Below are positions 13,035 through 24,995 of a stretch of DNA of 64,000 nucleotides, one piece after another. How positions within the stretch are numbered: position 1 is the stretch's first letter; every line of letters starts with the position of its first letter. The stretch comes from Panagrolaimus kolymaensis. Taxonomy: Eukaryota > Nematoda > Chromadorea > Rhabditida > Panagrolaimidae. Below the pieces are notes generated by a model. That model saw only the letters and a program-made list of their open reading frames with translations, did not search any database and was not told where the DNA came from. Location: assembly GCA_028622995.1 (NCBI GenBank), contig JAJQJQ010000093.1, forward strand, positions 62,001 through 126,000, written 5' to 3'. A program made the position numbers and the translations under genes.

Positions 13035-13785
13035 ATATTTTAATAGTAAAATTAAAAGTTAAAATATAATTTTTTTCTTGCGAATTTTTTTATTACAAGT
13101 TTAATAAAATTTTATTATTCTAATTTATTTTGGTTATAGTTTATTTCTAACTTCTGTTTACTTTACTTTGCAAGCTTTGTATGACGACGACAACTACGAG
13201 AAAAAAAATGAAAAGAAAATAAAGTGAAAATTTTTGTTTTACAAAGTTAATAATCGTTTGAGCATTAAATTAATTTTCATCAAAAATTTTACATACAAAC
13301 AAACAAACAAAAGAAGGATTCTGAATAAGTAAAAAAAAATACGACAAAAAAGAAAGATGAAACTGATTACTTCGATAAAAAAATAAAGATAAAAAATAAA
13401 AGCTGTTTTTAAAAGTGAAGAAAAAATTTGATACAAAAAACAAGTCCAAAAGCCTGCCGTAGTAAATAAACTCATAAAAATTTAAGCTTCAAGAGAGTAT
13501 TATTGGACGTTATTTTTTCCTCTTTTATTTTTCACCAACTTTTAAATTTCGAAATAATTGCATTATTGCCTGATTGAAAATTCACTCTTAATGCGGATCC
13601 AAATGCTTTATGAATAATAAAAATTTTCATTTGAATCCTAAAACGTTGCAAAATATTTTTTTCAGCACCAATAAAGTTTTAAAAAAAAAGGATTTAAAAA
13701 AAGTTTTGGAAAAATTTAGAAAACTAAAAAAATTATAAAAGAAAGTGATATCTTTTTTAGACACATAAAAGACAGAGATATATTA
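13035..13785. other. intergenic between convergent genes
   Basis: The CUB-like gene and the PLPPR gene converge here. The sequence is AT-rich 3' flanking DNA. A minus-strand open frame at 13239-13475 is an almost purely Phe/Ile/Leu translation of A/T runs and is not accepted as a gene. Confidence 0.6.
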
Positions 13786-16700
13786 TTAATAACCACTATA
13801 TGGATTAGGATTAGGTTGTTGATTAGGTGGAACAATAGTTCGATGAAGTGATTCCGTGGTGGTTGTAACTTCATATGTTCGATCTTGATTTCTTCGATGT
13901 CTAGCCTGGGTTTGAGATGGAGGAGGTTGTTGAGGTTGTGGGACATCTTCTTCATAAACACTAAAAAAACAAAAATTTGGTTTTCAAAACAAAAAAATAT
14001 TTATAAAAATCCCATAAAGTGGGTTGCTTTTAAAAAATGTTAAACAATTTTTCTCTTCAAGATCCCGAATATTATTTTCGCATCGAAAAAAAGTATTTAG
14101 AAACGAAAAATTAATAAACCGTGTTTAGGAATAATTTTGTTAAATGTATTTAGACGAGACTTACACATATTCTTCTTTAACTGAAGGAGCTTGAACTCGT
14201 GGAAGTCGGAACCAACTAAAGAAAGGTGAAATTCTTTCTTCCGCTGCTTCAGCCGCAGAAATAATCCCTCCAGCTTTTTCTGCTGCAATATGATATACTT
14301 CTTGGAAGCAAAGGACACAATGGCACTTAAAATATTTAAAAAATAAATAAATTTGAAAGTTTAACAATTTTTTTATTAAATTTTTTTTAAAATCTGTTCG
14401 AAACACAAAGTATTTTTTCGTGATAAAAATGGAAAACAAAAAAACTTACCAAGAATATAGCAATGAAGAATCCAATCAACCAACCAATGAGCACATCCCT
14501 CCAATGATTTTTATAACCATTTATTCTTGAAAATGAATCAACTAAAGTTAAACCAAGAAAACCAAAAATAAGTAATGGTCGAAGTAAAGGAGCTCCACGA
14601 AGATTAATCATGAAATAAATGTAACACTAAAAAAATATAAATTTACTGTATGCTTTTTCGGTCTTTGAAATTTTTGTATTTCTAGTATTTAAAAAACCTT
14701 TATTTTGATTTTGAATTTTAAAATAGAAAATTTAAAAAAAAATCCATGAATTAACTTACCGAAGCAAAAATAGCTGAAAAGCTACTAAATGCTGCATGAA
14801 GTGAAGGGAAAGTCAAGGAAGCATATCGAAGTTCATCAGCATTTCGATAATTACATGCCAAAAATGGAGAGGGTGAAGGAGAATGTTCCAATGGAGCCGT
14901 GCAATTTGGGAATGATACATTACAAAGTGAAAGAAAATATGGTCGATGAAAACCAGTCATAAGTTTAATAGTATCCACAAAAATTTGAGTTATTAATGCA
15001 CCAAACATAAAAACCGCTAAAAAAATATTTAAATGTTTAGTTTTAGAGAAGAAAAAAAAATTACCCAAAAATCGAAACATTCGCCGTGTAAATAAATGAA
15101 CCTTGCATACTTTGGAACTTGCAACTATAGCCTTTCGAGGTTTAGATGAAAAAAGCCAAAATGCTACTTCACCAATGAAAATCTAAAAATCAAAAAAAAT
15201 ATTATAAACCAAAATAATTAAATGTATTTTTTAAATTTATACTAAAAAAATTTTCAAAACCAAAAAAAATATTGCAACTTTCAACAAACAAAAAATTAAA
15301 GTTATTAGTACTTTTTTTAATTTGTGAAATTCCTTATTATTATTTTTTGCAATTATTTCAAAGCTTTTTAAAAGTTTAGTTTTTTGAAGAAAAAAAATAA
15401 ATAGAATAAGAAGAAAATGATTCATTCAGACACGGATGATGTTTATGTGTTTTATTTTCTTCTTGCCTGTGTGCAAAATTAACAGAAGCAATGATGAATC
15501 AAAAAATAAATTTTTTAACCATTCTCGTATTTTCTTCCTTTTTTCCCCTTTTTTAATTATAGTTTTTTTTAGTAATGTTGAGAAAATTAAAAAATATTTA
15601 TTTTTTGAATATTTTTTTCATTTCTTTAAATTTTTTTTCGTCCCCGAAAGTTTCATAAGAATAGAACACCTAATGGGATGGAATGGAGAATACTTTTCTG
15701 AAATAAATTTTAGCTTTGCACTTTTTTTTGTTGTTAAAATTTTGCAAAAAATCCAGAATGCAATGGAATTTACTGTTAAAATCAAAAATTAAAATTTTTA
15801 GTGTGGATTAAAGAAGAAATGAACACAACTAAAAAACCTCATTGATCCAAATTCATTTGAAAAATTTAAATGAAATACAACTCAAACAAATATTTAGCCA
15901 GAACAAAAAAAGTTTAAATTTAAAAAAAAATTTGCTGCAGAAAAATACCATTTGATTGTTCAAAAAAAAGTTATTGCATATATATTTTTAAATTTTGTAA
16001 ACTTGCGTTTTATTAGAAAAAAATTGATTAATAGAATTTTTTGATTTGCATATTTTTAAAAAAAATCTTTGTTTTTTTTAAGTTTTGTAATCCATTATTT
16101 ATTTTTCAAATTTTTTTATAGCTAAAACCATTTTTTTATTTGTTCTTCCATTTTAAAATAGCTTGCTTGCTTGAACTTTATTTTTTTCTTTTTAGCTCAT
16201 TTTTAAAACGCTGCTGCTGCACAAATGGTCAGTCATTCAAAAAACAAACATTACTCAAGCTTTTTGTATTTATTTTTTTCCGTTCCTCCAAAATTCTTTT
16301 AAAAAAATTCCACCTCCGCTTTTTTTTTTTATTTATGTCTTCGTATCTCAAAACAAATTTGAATCAATAATTTCCAAATGCAAAGAAGTTTTTATTATTA
16401 CTTTTTTCCTTGTCACTCATTTGGAAAAACTTTCGGGTGATTTTTCGAGAATAAATGTTTAAAAAAATTTATTGACACGCGCGCGCCTAAGCTAAAGCTT
16501 TACTTTTGACCTGCGATGTCGTTATTAGCTTTTTCAATTTTTCACTTTAATTTGCGCTTGCTTTGTTTGGATTTGTTTTTGAAAGCCCCTGCGTAGGTAA
16601 AAAGAAAAAAAGTGCAATAACATTGATCGGAAAAATAAAATAAGGACGTCGACTAACTTACTTATTGACGACTGGTACACGCAGATACTCAAGTGGTGGA

Positions 16701-17315
16701 CATAACTTTTAATTTATTTTAAAATAGGTAAAAAAATTTAAGCAGAAAAAGCTAATAAATATTTTTGGACAAAATATATCAAAAAAAGTTTAGGAGCGAA
16801 AAAATAAAATATTAAAAAGTTTTAAAGAGAAAATTTAGCAATAGAAAAAAAACTTACAACCAATGGTGGCAAACAAAATGCAAGGATATAAAGCAAAACA
16901 TCCGAAACATAAACATTAAAATCTTCTTTACGAAAATTAGGTTTATATAAATGTATATCTCGACAATAAAATACTCTTTGATGATATGGAAATACAGTTG
17001 TAAATCTGCAAAGCAATTATTTTAGAACTTTAAAAAATGCTTTTCAAATTTTCCAGAAAATAAATATAAAATTTCAAAATCAAAAAATAAAAACTTTAAA
17101 AAATCGAAATCCAAGTTTAAGAAAATTGAGAAATATTTATACCTAAGATAGTACCATAAAGTCCATAAACATGCTAAACCAATAACATGAATAACAAAAG
17201 ATGGAATAGCAAAATGATTTCGAACATAACGCTTTTGTCCAATTGGTGGAGCTCCACCATATTGAGAAGCTGAGAATACTTCTGATTGAGCTCGGGAAGG
17301 TGGAACTGACATCAT
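13786..17315 (-). CDS. Phospholipid phosphatase-related protein (PLPPR/PRG-type, PAP2 fold)
   Basis: Seven exons: 17315-17143, 17005-16858, 15182-15065, 15016-14760, 14626-14450, 14325-14165 and 13960-13786. They sum to 402 codons plus stop. Six membrane segments occur in the usual PAP2 order. The C1 motif KLMTGFHRP keeps K-x6-RP. C2 reads FPSLHAAFSSF (PSxH). C3 reads SRINGYKNHWRD, where the nucleophilic His of SRxxxxxHxxxD is Asn (codon 14507-14509). That substitution, with the motif style HRPYFLSLC, is typical of the vertebrate PLPPR/plasticity-related proteins, which are thought to lack phosphatase activity and to act in membrane or lysophospholipid signalling. The cytosolic C-terminal tail is Pro/Gln/Asn-rich and probably disordered. 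A 1.67-kb intron (15183-16857) separates exons 2 and 3 and contains nothing recognised. Confidence 0.87.
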
Positions 17316-19479
17316 TTAAATAATTAACCTTTCATTCAAGAAGGCAAAATTAATAAAGGAAATAAAATAATTAAAATATTTAATTCGTGGCGAAATTAAA
17401 AATAATTATAGTTCGCTTCAAAACCCAATCATAAAGTAATTAATAAATTTGAAAATCAAATATTTGAAAAGAAATATCTTTAAAAATTTGAAGAAGAAGA
17501 AAAAAATTTTTGTGGTTTCTTCAAACTTTTTTTTCCTTCTCTCTCCTTCTTCAACCGGCGATGATGATGTTGCTTATGATGATGTCGGGTATATGGTTCC
17601 GTCGATGGATGAAGGGAATGACTCTGCCTTGAGGGGATTTGACAAACAAGACAAGTTAGTGCTTGCTTGCTTCAAGGTAAAAAAAAGAAAAGTTAAAAAA
17701 TCAAATAAATAATATACACACTTTTCTAAAAAAGTCTTTTTGCTAGTTGCAAAAAAAATTTTTTATTTTTTTCTTCCTTTTTCTTGTCGTCGTCGTCGTT
17801 GTCCGAAACTAACTAGACGACTAGCAATTGCCTAGCTGTAGCTGGACTTAAAATATACTTCTTCTTTTTCTTCTTCTGTCGTCGTCGAACTTGACTTGAC
17901 TCAAATAATTTTTTTCACTCCTTCGATTTTCCACCATTTTTTTCTTTCCCCTTCGAATTTTGCTTTTTTTTAGTTTAGTTCACTCGCGTTCTTAGTCGAT
18001 TGAAGCATCAACCAGTTAGTCAACCTTCTCTCTCTTTTTTCTCCATATAGCTGGCGATCAACCAAAAAAAGCAACACTAACCTCGAGGGAAGAAAAAAAA
18101 AGAGAGAAACTGGATGAACGGAAAAAAATTTTTTTGCGCGGGAGCGCGGAAGAAAAAAATAATAATAAATGAATGTTTACTTTCTTTCTTTCAAATTATT
18201 TGTTCATCATCGATGAAAAATGAATGATGTCCACTACCTCCAACAACACAACACCATCAAATCAAATCAACCATCATCGGAACTTTAAAGCTGATTGATA
18301 GACTAAAATAGAAAAATTTTTGTGAACATAAAAAAATGTTTCAGTTTTATTGTTGGGATTGCATAAGAAAATAAGAAAAATAAATACATCCGATTATCTC
18401 TTTTAAAAATAAAAGTTAGTCTAACATCGAAATATTTTTGATTCGATAAGAATGTTACTTTTTTATTTATAACTTTGTGCATTGAAACGGAAGTTTATAA
18501 ATTAATTTCTTGTTATAGCATTTTTACTTTTGTGGCCGTTGATAAATTTTTAGGAAGGATGCTTGCTTGCTTGTCCATCAAAAATTAAAGTTTGTTTGTA
18601 TTGACTTTTAATTTTCATACTTGTCCAATACCTTCATTATTTCATTCTAAATTCATTTACAAAAAAAAAACCACAAGTGTTATATTTCTTTTTCTTAATA
18701 ATAATCGTCTGCTTTTTCTCCTTCTTCTGTCCACTCGTTTTATTTGTGCAAACAACCAACAAAATAATTATTTCATCTTCTTCAAGTTGTTCCTCATCTC
18801 TTCTCTTTTCTCGCTTATCATTTGTTAAAAAAGAAAAGAAAGAAAAAAAAGCAGGAAGAAACTTTTAAAATACAATAAAAAAATATATTTCAATGACTTT
18901 TTCTTTTAAACTGACCAACTAACACTTTTGCAACAACTGACTGTACTTTTTTTCTTGAATTTATCTCTCTTTCGTTTGCTTTTTTTCCTGTCTTCTTCAA
19001 TGTGTTATTATTTCTCGCTGCAATCGTTTGCTATTCAATTTTAAAATCTTCTTCATCTCATGGCTGAAAGCGAGCAGCATCCGGAAGAAAAAAGAAGGAA
19101 GTAACTAGTTCAAACAAAATTTCAAAAAATCTATTTCAAAAAAAAGATGTCTCTTCAAAAAAACGAAAAGAAAAAGTAGCCATAGTAAAACAGATGATGA
19201 AGATGATCCATTTATTTCGAATTATCATCATCCTCGTTGTTGTTCATCGAATTCGTTAGTTGTCGCTGCTGCATCTTTTTTATTTGCTTAAAATTTATTT
19301 CAAGAACGAAAAAAGAATTGAAGAAAAAAATCAATGAAAAAAATGAAGCTTGCTTCTTTGAATGCTAAACCATTTTGAAGACAGAAAAAATTTACAAAGC
19401 ACATTTATTTTTTCACTACAAAACTTTACATACATACAATTAAGACAAGAATATATTTTTACAGTTACAATAATAAACT
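17316..19479. other. intergenic / upstream region of the PLPPR gene
   Basis: About 2.2 kb of A/T- and CT-rich low-complexity DNA, with stretches of cgtcgtcg and cttcttctt. It lies 5' of the PLPPR gene and 3' of the acyl-CoA synthetase gene. Short open frames at 17449-17712 and 18592-18868 have low-complexity composition and no splice or homology support. No feature seen. Confidence 0.55.
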
Positions 19480-21499
19480 CTAAGATTTTATTTGATCACG
19501 AAGAAGACGACGTAAAATTTTTCCTGATGGTGATTTAGGAATTTCATTGATGAATTGAACGCCACCTTTGAGATGTTTGTAAGTAGCAACCGATCCTAAA
19601 AAATGGAAAGAATTAATAACCCAAAATGAATGGCGTCTTTATAAACGCTTACCAGCAACAAAATCCTTGACTTCATCTTCAGTAACATTTCCATCAGCTA
19701 CAACAAAAGCTTTAGGCACTTCACCATTATGAACATCAGGAATTCCAATGACTGCAGCATCTTTGATTTTGGGATGAGTCAAAAGAAGAGCTTCGAGTTC
19801 AGCTGGAGCTACTTGTAATCCTTTGACTTTGATCAATTCTTTCATTCTATCAACGATGTAAGTATATCCTTCGTCATCAACAAAACCAATATCACCAGTT
19901 CGAAGCCATCCTTCATCATCTTTCATCATTGCAGTTGATTGAGGCTTGTTGAAATATCCAATCATTATTTGTGGAGATTTAAGACATACTTCACCAGTTT
20001 CATTAACATCAAGTTCTTTTTGAGTATCTGGATCGATAATCTGAAAAAAACAGAAAGCATTAAAAAGTAACAAAGTTGATAGGAAAGAATCATTCATCAT
20101 AGTGCAACAAACAAGATACTAACCTTCATTTCAAAACCAGGCATTAGTTTACCAACAGAATTATAAGGATATTTTTCTTTTGTAGTATTACAATGTGTAA
20201 CCATGGCAGCTTCAGTCATTCCAAAACCTTGTTGAAGTCCTTTCATAGATGTTAAACGCTTTTGAACGTCTTCCATTAAATCTTTACTAACAGGTGCAGC
20301 TCCAGCAAGAATATATTCAAGTGATGAGATATCATACTTATCAACGGCTTTATGATTAGCTAATAATTGAAGTATTGGTGGAACACAAAACATGATACGA
20401 ATCTAAAACATAAATTTTAGGTTAGCTATGATTACAAAGAAAAAAGTTACCTTATGTTCTTGAATATTCTTGCATAACTGTTCAAAATCAAATTTCGGCA
20501 TAATGATAGTCGAAATACCCAAATACAAATTAGTCAAAATTGTTCCAATACCAAATATATGGAAAAATGGCAAAAAAATAAGATGTCGATCATTAATGGT
20601 AATTGGATTTTCTTTGTTGATGTAAGGAAAGATGCTCTTCTTAAAGAAATTTGCAAAGTTGGGTAACATGACAGACAAATTTCGATTTGAAATCATAACA
20701 CCTTTGGGTGGACCAGTAGTTCCGCTAAAAAATGGAGAGTTAAAGTTAGTTAAAGAGTTGGACAATAAATAGAGAAACAGAAGTTATTGCTTTTGCTACT
20801 TAATACCATAAGCATCACAAACACTCACCTTGAATAAGGAAGATAGTAAATATCTCTTTCATGATTGCATTCAACATCGTTCCAATGAATTTCAGGTTGA
20901 AGATCCTTGATTTTCCTTTCATAATCGATTACACCTTTGGGAAGTTTGATTTCAGGAGATCCATCAGGAAGCAGACCACTTTTTAAACAAATAACCTTCT
21001 TGATTTTTGGACAATTTTTGATTGCTTCAAGAACTTTATCAAGCATGAAGTCAGCACAAAAGACCATAGAAGTTTTCGAATCGATGAATTGAGTTTCTAA
21101 TTCTTTAGGACCAAAGTAAACACTAGCAGGAGTTGAAGCACCACCAACGAGACCAGTTCCAAAAACTATTGCAGGATAATCAACCAGATTTGGAAGAACC
21201 AATGCTACGACATTCCCATGATGAAAATCATTTTGACGAAGAAACGTTGCAACTGAAAGTGATCGAAGATACAATTCTTTGAATGTGAGTTGATCAGCTG
21301 GATTAAAAGCATTGATGATAGCAGCTTTAGTAGGGTTTTCACACCCATGAAGCCATAAACGTTTGAGAAGTTGTTCAGATAATGATATTCGTAATGGTTG
21401 AATATATGGATAAGGTGATTTGAAGACACGATTTCGAGTTGCGACGATGATTCTTGTTGTTGATGGATGAGTGAAGAGACGATGAGCAGGTGAAAACAT
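19480..21499 (-). CDS. Acyl-CoA synthetase, AMP-binding (4CL/luciferase-like)
   Basis: Five exons: 21499-20829, 20724-20451, 20402-20124, 20040-19653 and 19595-19480. They join to 575 codons plus stop, the usual length for this family. All adenylation motifs are present. The P-loop [14 protein letters not shown] is split by the first intron. Then come [38 protein letters not shown], and the C-terminal [11 protein letters not shown] with the catalytic Lys. The enzyme activates a carboxylic acid to an acyl-adenylate and then an acyl-CoA. The N-terminus ([20 protein letters not shown]) is rich in Arg/Ser and nearly free of acidic residues, which suggests mitochondrial import. The C-terminus is DQIKS, not a clear peroxisomal SKL. 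Substrate chain length cannot be read from the sequence. Its closest nematode relatives would be acs genes of the 4CL group. Confidence 0.92.
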
Positions 21500-21806
21500 T
21501 GTTTCGTTTCAGCAAAAGTGAAAGAATGGATGAATGCGACAAAATGGCAATGCTTTGTATTGCATTGAAGAAAAATTGTAAGCATGGGAAAACTCTGAAA
21601 TTTGCATGTTTGAATGGAAAAGCAAAAAATTAAGAATTACAAAGTTATCAATCCTTCGTTTTTTAGGTAGCGGAATCAATAAGAACAGTAAATAATCTCC
21701 TTAATACAAATACATCAATGTTTTTAAATCAAAAATCTTTATTCCTAAACATAACGAACAAAACAAAAAAAGGAAAACAGATAAGTAAGTATATGTATGT
21801 ACATTT
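21500..21806. other. short intergenic spacer
   Basis: About 300 bp between the start of the acyl-CoA synthetase gene and the stop of the next minus-strand gene upstream. This is close enough for co-transcription to be possible, but nothing in the sequence proves it. Confidence 0.4.
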
Positions 21807-22371
21807 TTACATAAAAGCATCGGTTGTTGGATAATAAAGAACCAAAGTTTTAGGACGTCTTCTTTTTCTCAGCACTTTTTCAAAATGGGATGGAAGCTTT
21901 TCATAAAGAACGATATTCATTGGACCTAAAAATCGATACTAATAAGAAACCATCTGTGAATTCAAAGGAAAACAACAACTTACTTTTCTTGATTAATTCC
22001 ATCAAAGTTCTGCGTTTACTTGCACCTTCAGGATATTCACATACGTTCAATTCGGTAAAACATGGACCAATTGCTTTCAAAATAGGTTTCAACATAGTAA
22101 AATAATACGACATCTTATGAGTAACAAATAAGCCATCCTGAAAAAAATAAATAGAGAAACCACTAACTAATAAAAGACTTACTCTGTAAGGTACCATAAC
22201 TTCAAAGTTGATTTCATTGATTGTAATACTTCTGGCTCGACGAAAATGGTTTAAAGCCACATTGAAATGTTCTTTGCTTGTTGTCATAAACATAATCAAT
22301 GGATGAAAAGCATTGTATTTGATTGATTGAACAAGTATGTCTTCGAGGATATCACGATTCAATGTTGGCAT
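21807..22371 (-). CDS. Small protein of unknown function (F-box-like start)
   Basis: Three exons: 22371-22183, 22137-21984 and 21925-21807. They join in frame to 153 codons plus stop with good GTAAGT donors and TTTTTAG/TTTCAG acceptors. The N-terminal half begins MPTLNRDILEDILVQSI and continues LIMFMTTSKEHFNVALN. This loosely resembles the helical F-box pattern of nematode F-box/FTH proteins, but the match is too weak to name. The C-terminal exon is basic (EKVLRKRRRPKT). No signal peptide or membrane segment. The gene lies head to tail with the acyl-CoA synthetase. Clean splicing and codon composition make it a likely real gene; the function is not recognised. Confidence 0.55.
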
Positions 22372-23223
22372 ACTTGATCGGCTGATTCTTCCAATAATAA
22401 CGATTTTGATTGAAGCAAGATGAAGTCCAAATCACGATACAAGTTCAGAGATATACCAATATGAAATCCAAATAAAAGGTGATAGATAATCCTGAAAAAA
22501 GAACAAAGTTAATAAAGCCCGAAACAATCAGCAATAAAGAAAGATGATCGCGATGGAAAACACACAAAAGGTTGTATGATTATAGCAAGACAATAAAAAG
22601 AGAAACAACACGGTAGCAAAGGTAAGGAAAGAATAAAATATGAAAAAGGAATAACGACATCGATGGATGACGACAAAAGTTTTACATAAAATACAAAATC
22701 GAAGAAAAGCTTCTAACAAAAGAAAGGTTAGGAATGGCATCGAAAAGTTTTAGACTAATTTTTAACCACAAATTCTTTCATTTCTTGATAGTTTGATTTG
22801 ATTGATTGATGAAACTTGTAAAAATTAGAAGGCAAGGAGAAAATAAATTTTGTTGAACGATCATCATCTTCTGAATCTTTGTTTCAAGCAACAACAAAAA
22901 TTTTCAAAGTTTGATGCCCAAAATTGCGATCGTGCAAAGAGAATCATTATGGAAAAAACTTTTTGCGGGTCATTTAAATTTTTTTGTTTGTTTGTTTGGA
23001 TATCTTTCATCTTTTTTGACTCGAATTTTTTGATAATAATTTTCAAACTTCAAAGTTACACAATTAAAAGAAAATTAATATTTTATTTTATTTTTATGAT
23101 TAATAAAAAGCATTAATAAACACCGTATAAGCCAACAACAATAAAGGAATAAAGAAGATATGAGCAAAAAAATTTTTTTTATACAAAAATACAAAACAAA
23201 TTTATTTTTTTTTTTTTAAATTT
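22372..23223. other. intergenic, nothing recognised
   Basis: Region between the small unknown gene and the 3' end of the nuclear receptor gene. It contains short open frames in low-complexity DNA on both strands. No convincing exon upstream of Met 22371 was found, because the frame has a stop nearby. Confidence 0.5.
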
Positions 23224-24995
23224 TTAATTTCGAAGAAAATTAGTTATTTGATTTCGATATGTTTTTCTTATTAAATGTATGGTTGTTGCAAGATCAGATA
23301 AATTGGATAAAGAAATACTTGGATTTTCACCAATTTCGTTAGAATAAAATTCATGAAAATTTTGTGTAACGATTTCAAAATTTTTTGTTAAAATTGTTTG
23401 AAATTCTGGAAATTCTTCTGAAGCAATTTTTAATAAACTTAATTGACACAACGCAGCAAATTCAAATTCATTTCTAATTCGAATTTTAATTAATTCTGCA
23501 TATTGTTGAAATGATTGATTAATGAGTTCATAAACTTTGGGGATTTTTTCTATCATTTTTGCTTCCAAATTAATTCCAGCTGTTTCAAGATATTGGAGAA
23601 GGAAGGAATTATTAAAACTTGCAAATTTTTCTGTAACTTTTTCAAAATTTTTTAATGCTATTTCAAGAAGTTTTGAATCATGAGGCGGCTGGAGATATGA
23701 ACTTAGAAGTAATGGGTTTTTAGCTGCAACAAATACGCTATTTTCTAGCACTAAAGCTCGATGGAAGGATTTTAAAAATATTGATGCATCAACGCTTGGG
23801 CCAGGCTCAGCAGCAGCAACTGCAACACCGGAAATGGAAGTAGCAGGCGATAATACTGGCATTGATAACAAAGAGATAGGAATGGATGAAGTTGTTGTTG
23901 TGATAGCTGCTAATGGAGTTGATGAACCTTTTGGTGGTGGTGGTGGAGGACTACATGCTGGTGTATTTGAACCAGATCGAACTTCATCAGGATTCATACC
24001 AGTTTGTCGACACTTTTGATATCGACAAAATTTACACATCCGACGTGGAGTAACTAAAAATTTTTTTAACCATTAATTTTTTATATATATAAATATAAAA
24101 TTTTTTTTATTGAGTCTCGCAAGGAATGATGATAGTAATCAAAATTTTCATAATATCGTTTAATTTTAATTACTATCCCGATTTTAAAGAATAAACCAAA
24201 AATTTTAATTTTGCCGTGTTTTAGTTTACTTTCTTTTCTCATCTTTTAAAAGAAAATTTGTTTTAGCAATAGCAAAAAAAAAGAAAAAAGAAATATAAAC
24301 TGTCGCCATTTTAAAAGCGCTTTAATTTTTTAAATAATAATTCGAAAATATTAAAAAAAGTGTTTTCTTTTCTTTTTTTTCATTAAAAAAACGTCAGTCG
24401 CCTCTGTTGCTGTTGCTGCCGCTCGACTTAAGCCAAAAAAAGAAGATTTACTATCTTTAGAATTGCTTCTAATTCTTAAAAAATTGTGAAAAAAAGAGAG
24501 AAAAGATAATCTTTAAACTTCTTTTCTTAAATGCACCACCTTCTAATGACTTTTTCTTTTTTTTTGGAGTTTAAAAATACCTATATACTGTTGTTTAAAG
24601 CTACTGGGGTTTAAAGGTTCACCGTACCCAAGTAAAAAAAAAAATAATACAAAAATATAAAAATTGAGAATAACCATTTTTTACAATGTTTTGAAAAAAA
24701 TGGTTATTATCATTAATTTTTTTTAGAAAGATAAAACATTTTTCCACTAATTTTTAGGATTTTGCTTTAATAAGAAAATAAATAACTTACTATTATATAA
24801 AGCACAATCTTGTTTAAATAAGCATCGATAAGATTTTTTGCCTGATATTGTTCGCCTAAAAAATGCTGCACATGCATCACAACTCATCGCCCCAAAATGT
24901 TTAGAGGAAGCTTCATCGCCACAAATATAACAAAATTTTAATATTTTATTTCGAAGTCTTTGCTCAAGGCGTGATTCAATAATGAGGGAATCCAT
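23224..24995 (-). CDS. Nuclear hormone receptor (NHR), nematode supplementary type
   Basis: Two exons, 24995-24791 and 24053-23224, give 344 codons plus stop. The DNA-binding domain is complete across the intron. Zinc finger 1 is CYICGDEASSKHFGAMSCDAC with P-box CDACAAFFRR, the form typical of the expanded nematode receptors. Zinc finger 2 runs CLFKQDCALYN, then MCKFC, then RYQKC. A Pro/Ser/Thr/Ala-rich hinge follows (about residues 90-150, with a run of prolines). A helical ligand-binding-like region of roughly 180 residues then runs to the end (for example FHRALVLENSVFVAAKNP, LCQLSLLKIASEEF). It is a predicted ligand-regulated or orphan transcription factor. The LBD is short for the family and I cannot place a clear AF-2 helix. 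The 737-bp intron holds low-complexity DNA only. Confidence 0.88.

Noticed and set aside
13239..13475. Minus-strand hydrophobic open frame of 78 codons
   Set aside because: The Phe/Ile/Leu-rich translation is what poly-A/T runs produce by chance; there are no splice partners or homology in a convergent 3' flank.
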